From ECT2AJA-044 sp965262845 (lineage in GTDB: Bacteria > Bacteroidota > Bacteroidia > Flavobacteriales > ECT2AJA-044), in NCBI GenBank assembly GCA_965262845.1, contig CBDHFX010000001.1, forward strand, positions 124,001 to 188,000: a stretch of 64,000 nucleotides of DNA, given 5' to 3'. Positions 60,149-64,000 of this stretch are shown here, one piece after another. The notes beneath the pieces were generated by a model that saw nothing but the letters and a program-made list of their open reading frames with translations, was not told the origin of the DNA and made no database searches. The position numbers were made by a program, and so were the translations under genes. Every line of letters starts with the position of its first letter. Within the stretch, counting starts at the first letter, position 1.

Positions 60149-61786
60149 ATGGCAAAGGAAATTAATTTCAATATCGAATCGCGCGATGGTTTGAAACGCG
60201 GAGTGGACGCGCTGGCCAACGCAGTAAAAGTAACCTTGGGACCGAAAGGACGTAATGTCGTTATTCAGAAATCATTCGGATCACCGACCATCTCCAAGGA
60301 TGGTGTATCCGTAGCCAGGGAGATCGAACTCGAAGATGCGCTCGAAAACATGGGCGCGCAAATGGTAAAGGAAGTGGCCTCGAAAACCGCTGACCTGGCA
60401 GGAGACGGAACCACAACGGCCACAGTATTGGCACAGGCCATTGTAGCCGCCGGATTAAAAAACGTGGCGGCCGGAGCCAATCCGATGGACCTGAAACGCG
60501 GGATCGATAAAGCGGTCCTTACAGTTATGGACGTGTTGAAGGAACAGTCTCAGGAAGTAGGTGACAGCTACGATAAAATTGAGCAGGTAGCAGCTATTTC
60601 TGCAAACAACGACGAAAGCATCGGTAAACTGATCGCTGAGGCCATGCAGAAAGTTGGAAAGGAAGGCGTGATTACCGTGGAGGAAGCCAAGGGAACCGAC
60701 ACTACAGTGGAAGTGGTGGAAGGTATGCAGTTCGATCGCGGATACCTTTCTCCATACTTCGTTACGAACAGTGGCAAGATGGAAGCTGAACTGGAGAATC
60801 CATATATCCTGATCTTTAGCAAAAAGATCAGTAACATGAAGGAGCTTCTCAGCATATTGGAGCTCGTTTCTCAAAGTGGCCGCCCATTGCTTATTATTGC
60901 CGAGGATGTTGAAAGTGAAGCACTGGCTACCCTGGTTGTTAACAAGATCCGTGGAGCTATAAAAACTGCTGCTGTTAAAGCCCCCGGATTTGGAGACAGA
61001 CGCAAGGAAATGCTGCGTGATATAGCCGTGCTTACCAACGGTGAGGCCATCATTGAGGAGGACGGTTACAAACTGGAGAGCACAACGCTGGAGAAACTTG
61101 GAACGGCTGAAAAAGTGACTATTGACAAGGACAATACAATGATAGTCAATGGAGCCGGAAGCAAGGAGAAGATCCAGGCCCGCATTAAGGAAATTGATGC
61201 CCAGATAGAAGCGTCAACGAGCAACTATGACATTGAGAAGCTTCAGGAAAGGAAGGCAAAACTTTCAGGAGGCGTAGCGGTACTTTATGTGGGTGCCGCT
61301 TCCGAAATGGAAATGAAAGAGAAGAAAGACCGTGTGGATGATGCCCTGAACGCAACCCGTGCGGCTATTGAAGAAGGGATCGTTGCCGGAGGTGGTGTTG
61401 CCCTCGTACGCGCTATTAAAGCGATCGAAGGTGCTGCCGGAGATAACGACGATGAAGCCACAGGTATGGCCATCGTACGCCGCGCTATTGAAGAGCCCTT
61501 GCGTCAGATCGTAGCCAATGCCGGTGGCGAAGGTTCGGTTGTCGTAGCCAAAGTGGCCGACAATGAAGGCGACTTCGGATACAACGCAAAGAATGATACC
61601 TACGTGAACATGCGCGAGGCCGGTATCATTGACCCGACCAAAGTGGTCCGCATCGCGTTGGAAAACGCTGCTTCCGTGGCCGGAATGCTGCTTACGACCG
61701 AAGCAACCATTACGGAGATCAAGGAAGATACGCCTGCAGGTCCGCCCGCCGGAATGGGGGGTGGCGGCATGCCAGGAATGATGTGA
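60149..61786 (+). CDS. groEL: Chaperonin GroEL
   Basis: A 545-residue 60-kDa chaperonin. The start ATG 60149 gives MAKEINFNIESRDGLKRGVDALANAVKVTLGPKGRNVVIQ. Typical motifs are AGDGTTTATVLAQAI (ATP site), VEEAKGTDTTVEVVEGMQFDRGY, and the tail GMGGGGMPGMM. Length and sequence are ordinary for the family. A terminator follows directly, and the operon is convergent with ftsZ. Confidence 0.98.
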   Translation: MAKEINFNIESRDGLKRGVDALANAVKVTLGPKGRNVVIQKSFGSPTISKDGVSVAREIELEDALENMGAQMVKEVASKTADLAGDGTTTATVLAQAIVAAGLKNVAAGANPMDLKRGIDKAVLTVMDVLKEQSQEVGDSYDKIEQVAAISANNDESIGKLIAEAMQKVGKEGVITVEEAKGTDTTVEVVEGMQFDRGYLSPYFVTNSGKMEAELENPYILIFSKKISNMKELLSILELVSQSGRPLLIIAEDVESEALATLVVNKIRGAIKTAAVKAPGFGDRRKEMLRDIAVLTNGEAIIEEDGYKLESTTLEKLGTAEKVTIDKDNTMIVNGAGSKEKIQARIKEIDAQIEASTSNYDIEKLQERKAKLSGGVAVLYVGAASEMEMKEKKDRVDDALNATRAAIEEGIVAGGGVALVRAIKAIEGAAGDNDDEATGMAIVRRAIEEPLRQIVANAGGEGSVVVAKVADNEGDFGYNAKNDTYVNMREAGIIDPTKVVRIALENAASVAGMLLTTEATITEIKEDTPAGPPAGMGGGGMPGMM

Positions 61787-61794
61787 TATCTGAT

Positions 61795-61826
61795 AAAAAA
61801 AGCCCCGGACGATCCGGGGTTTTTTA
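61795..61826 (+). terminator. Terminator of groESL
   Basis: CCCCGGA (61803-61809), loop CGA, TCCGGGG (61813-61819), then six T; preceded by an A run, so it may also act for the opposite strand. Confidence 0.92.
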
Positions 61827-61973
61827 ATTCAGTTGATCTATAGAAAAACGTGCTAAGCGCCTGCTGATCTGTACCAGGCACCAGCTGATCTGACAACTGG
61901 CCATCCGCATTTCCTGACCCACCTCACAGCCATGCCCTTATGTTGAATTGGCCGCAAAGATGCATCCCAGGGG

Positions 61974-63710
61974 TTAGTCAACATTATCGTGCAGGAAGGA
62001 ATTCTTTGGCCTGATCTCCACACTTCCATCCTCTTCCGATTCGCCCAGCATATACCGCGACACCGGCGCTTCGGATGAGTGAGGCACAGGCTCCAGGTCC
62101 ACGCCCTTGCGCCTGTAAGCCGGTTCGTGCTCCAAATCCTCCAACCCATTTGGCACGTTCTTAAAGCGGTAGTTAAACGCTTTCAACCGGGCCTCCCGCT
62201 CCCGTGCCTTCCGAACCTGGAGATCAGCCAGCGATTGTTCCGAAGCATCGGCTTCAGACGCCTGCGGCGCGATGTTTTCCTCCGGCTCCGTAGTAGCAGT
62301 GGGGACCGGTTGGTCTGCCGCTTCCTCTATTTCAGCACGGTCTTCGGCAGATACTTCCGCCTCATCAAACAACGAATGCACGATGGCTCCATCCGGGTAC
62401 TGATCCGGTTGCGAATGAAGGTAATCAGGTGTTTCTTCGATCAATCCATCCAGTCCCAGATGGTCTTCCAACCGAGCTTTCGGTACGGTTGCCTCGTCTA
62501 CCGGATCTTCCTTCACGCAGAGCTCAAGGGTAACCGGTTGATCATTTTCCCCCTCACTTTTTTTAACGTCTGAAGGAAAGGTGAGGTCATCCTCTTTTTG
62601 CTCTTCAGAACTCTGCTGCCCGACAGGTTCCGGAGTCGGGACAGCACCTGAAGGGGGCGACGGAGCCGGATCTTCCAGGTCGTGTATGATCTTCTGCGGT
62701 TCCTTCGGAACGATCTGTACCTGCTCTTCGGTGCTGAATCCGGTCGCAATCACAGTCACGCTGATAAGATCGCCCAGCGATTCGTCCTCTCCGATACCCA
62801 TGATGATGTTCGCAGACCCACCGGCTTCGCGCTGAATAAAGTCGTTGATCTCTCCAATTTCATCAATGGTGATCTCCTCATTTCCGCTCACGATGAGCAA
62901 TAATACATTGTCTGCACCGCAGATCCTATTGTCGTTTAACAGTGGCGAATCCAACGCGCCCGTTATAGCTTCCACAGCCCGTTGCTCACCCTTTGCATTG
63001 CCGGACCCCATGATCGCCGTACCGCTGTCGGCCAATACGGTTCGTGCATCGCGCAAGTCAATGTTCTGCGTGTAGTGGTGGGTGATCACTTCAGCTATAC
63101 CCCTGCTTGCCGTGGCCAGCACCTCATCTGCCCTCGAAAACCCGGCCTTGAAGCCCAAATTTCCGTATACCTCACGCAGTTTGTTGTTGTTGATCACGAT
63201 GAGCGAGTCTACGTTTTCACGCAAGGCTTCCACGCCCTTTTCGGCCTGAAGCATCCGCGTATGTCCCTCAAAGCTGAACGGAATGGTCACGATCCCCACC
63301 ACTAAAATGCCCATTTCCTTCGCCAGTTTGGCCACCACTGGTGCAGCACCGGTTCCGGTACCACCGCCCATTCCGGCCGTCACGAAGATCATCTTGGTAT
63401 TCTTTTCGAGGATCTGCTGCAACTCTTCAATACTCTCCATCGCTGCACGCTCCCCGATCTCCGGATTCGCCCCGGCTCCCAGCCCCTCGGTCAGGGTTAC
63501 CCCCAACTGCACCTTCAGGGGCACCGGGCTGTTGTTCAACGCCTGCGCATCCGTGTTGCAGATCACGAAGTCAACTCCGCGGATGCCCTGCTCGTACATG
63601 TAGTTGACTGCGTTACTTCCGCCGCCACCCACACCAATGACCTTGATCACTGAAGACTGATCCTTCGGCAAATCAAAACTCAATCGATTTTCCTGATCTA
63701 TTTCTTTCAT
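61974..63710 (-). CDS. ftsZ: Cell division protein FtsZ with a long C-terminal linker
   Basis: FtsZ is a tubulin-like GTPase that forms the division ring. The 578-residue product has GGGGSNAVNYM, the GGGTGTG nucleotide motif (115-121), TIPFSFEGHTRM, NADNVLLLIVSGNEEI-type strands and DLISVTVIATGFS up to about residue 330. The remaining 250 residues are a low-complexity, acidic/proline-rich linker, and the end (EIRPKNSFLHDNVD) is the Bacteroidota C-terminal peptide. The linker is far longer than in E. coli FtsZ but normal for this phylum. It follows ftsA after 27 bases. Confidence 0.97.
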   Translation of the reverse strand: MKEIDQENRLSFDLPKDQSSVIKVIGVGGGGSNAVNYMYEQGIRGVDFVICNTDAQALNNSPVPLKVQLGVTLTEGLGAGANPEIGERAAMESIEELQQILEKNTKMIFVTAGMGGGTGTGAAPVVAKLAKEMGILVVGIVTIPFSFEGHTRMLQAEKGVEALRENVDSLIVINNNKLREVYGNLGFKAGFSRADEVLATASRGIAEVITHHYTQNIDLRDARTVLADSGTAIMGSGNAKGEQRAVEAITGALDSPLLNDNRICGADNVLLLIVSGNEEITIDEIGEINDFIQREAGGSANIIMGIGEDESLGDLISVTVIATGFSTEEQVQIVPKEPQKIIHDLEDPAPSPPSGAVPTPEPVGQQSSEEQKEDDLTFPSDVKKSEGENDQPVTLELCVKEDPVDEATVPKARLEDHLGLDGLIEETPDYLHSQPDQYPDGAIVHSLFDEAEVSAEDRAEIEEAADQPVPTATTEPEENIAPQASEADASEQSLADLQVRKAREREARLKAFNYRFKNVPNGLEDLEHEPAYRRKGVDLEPVPHSSEAPVSRYMLGESEEDGSVEIRPKNSFLHDNVD

Positions 63711-63737
63711 ATTGCCTGTTTTTCCTTATGTTCCCTA

Positions 63738-64000
63738 TTATTCGTCGTTCGCTAAAAATTTTAAGAACTTGTCAACCCACCGATCAAAATAGCTTTTCTT
63801 TTTGCCACCCTCATCCCTCATTTCCTCACTGCCTGCGGCAGGATCCGCCCCCTCCGACCCTTTGATTTCCGGAACGGTTGCTTCGGCACTGTCCATTTCG
63901 GCCTGATGCATCTCACCTTGCTCCACCTCCTTTTGTTCCCAGCCGCGCATCACGAGTCCAACCGCAGTAGCCAGCAGCGGACTGCTCAGATCCGGGCCCG
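63738..64000 (-). CDS. ftsA: Cell division protein FtsA, C-terminal fragment
   Basis: The window edge cuts the 5' part. The readable end begins GPDLSSPLLATAVGLVMRGW, the last ATPase-domain segment of FtsA (ATAVGL), then a charged tail of about 60 residues and the amphipathic membrane-binding helix (SYFDRWVDKFLKFLANDE). FtsA tethers FtsZ filaments to the membrane. It is directly upstream of ftsZ on the minus strand as in most bacteria. Confidence 0.9.
   Translation of the reverse strand, partial: GPDLSSPLLATAVGLVMRGWEQKEVEQGEMHQAEMDSAEATVPEIKGSEGADPAAGSEEMRDEGGKKKSYFDRWVDKFLKFLANDE

Overview
The window comes from a member of the Bacteroidota, probably in or near the Flavobacteriales. The evidence is a complete gliding/type IX secretion core (gldK, gldL, gldM, gldN) with PorP/SprF-type genes, giant SprB-repeat proteins ending in YPNP-type sorting domains, -7 boxes of the Bacteroidota form TAnnTTTG, almost no Shine-Dalgarno sequences, a long-linker FtsZ and a futalosine-pathway mqnA. 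No rRNA, tRNA or CRISPR array was seen.

Layout. 1-6 kb: the end of rnhB, a large beta-propeller lipoprotein, a LysM glucosaminidase and urocanate hydratase (hutU). 6-13.6 kb: a strikingly AT-rich accessory island with a GT-C-like membrane protein, a candidate structured small RNA, small lipoproteins and secreted proteins of unknown function, an orphan Rhs-tail-like gene and a deleted IS with 15-bp inverted repeats. A shared 19-bp sequence sits at 7.66 and 12.80 kb, near the two ends of the gene-poor part. 13.7-20.3 kb: a nucleotide-sugar dehydrogenase, a PorP/SprF-like protein, a PD40 lipoprotein, a JmjC-like cupin, purB and mqnA. 20.3-28.3 kb: three tandem TMTC/DUF1736-like membrane glycosyltransferases with C-terminal TPRs, divergent from a GT2 and a GT4 glycosyltransferase. 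28.4-49.3 kb, all on the minus strand: topA, an arginase-fold protein with a degenerate metal site, sprF/porP, gldK-L-M-N, then a 3604-residue adhesin with about 43 SprB repeats. 49.5-55.1 kb, plus strand: a second, 1863-residue mosaic surface protein (MAM-like, SprB, Fn3 and sorting domain) with a 754-residue in-frame internal duplication, flanked by 54-bp imperfect direct repeats. 55.2-64 kb: housekeeping genes miaB, a sigma-54 activator, lptE, a TPR-like gene, secG, groES and groEL, then ftsZ and the end of ftsA on the other strand.

How it fits together (inference): gldKLMN and SprF build the secretion machine, and the two giant proteins beside it are its probable cargo, sharing nearly the same C-terminal sorting domain. 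The TMTC-like, GT2, GT4 and nucleotide-sugar genes 2-15 kb away could make glycans for such surface proteins or for polysaccharide. The points most worth following are the paired giant adhesins with recombination-prone repeats, the non-canonical arginase-fold gene inside the secretion locus, the triple TMTC cluster with its G10-tract glycosyltransferase, and the AT-rich island with its hairpin repeats and candidate RNA.
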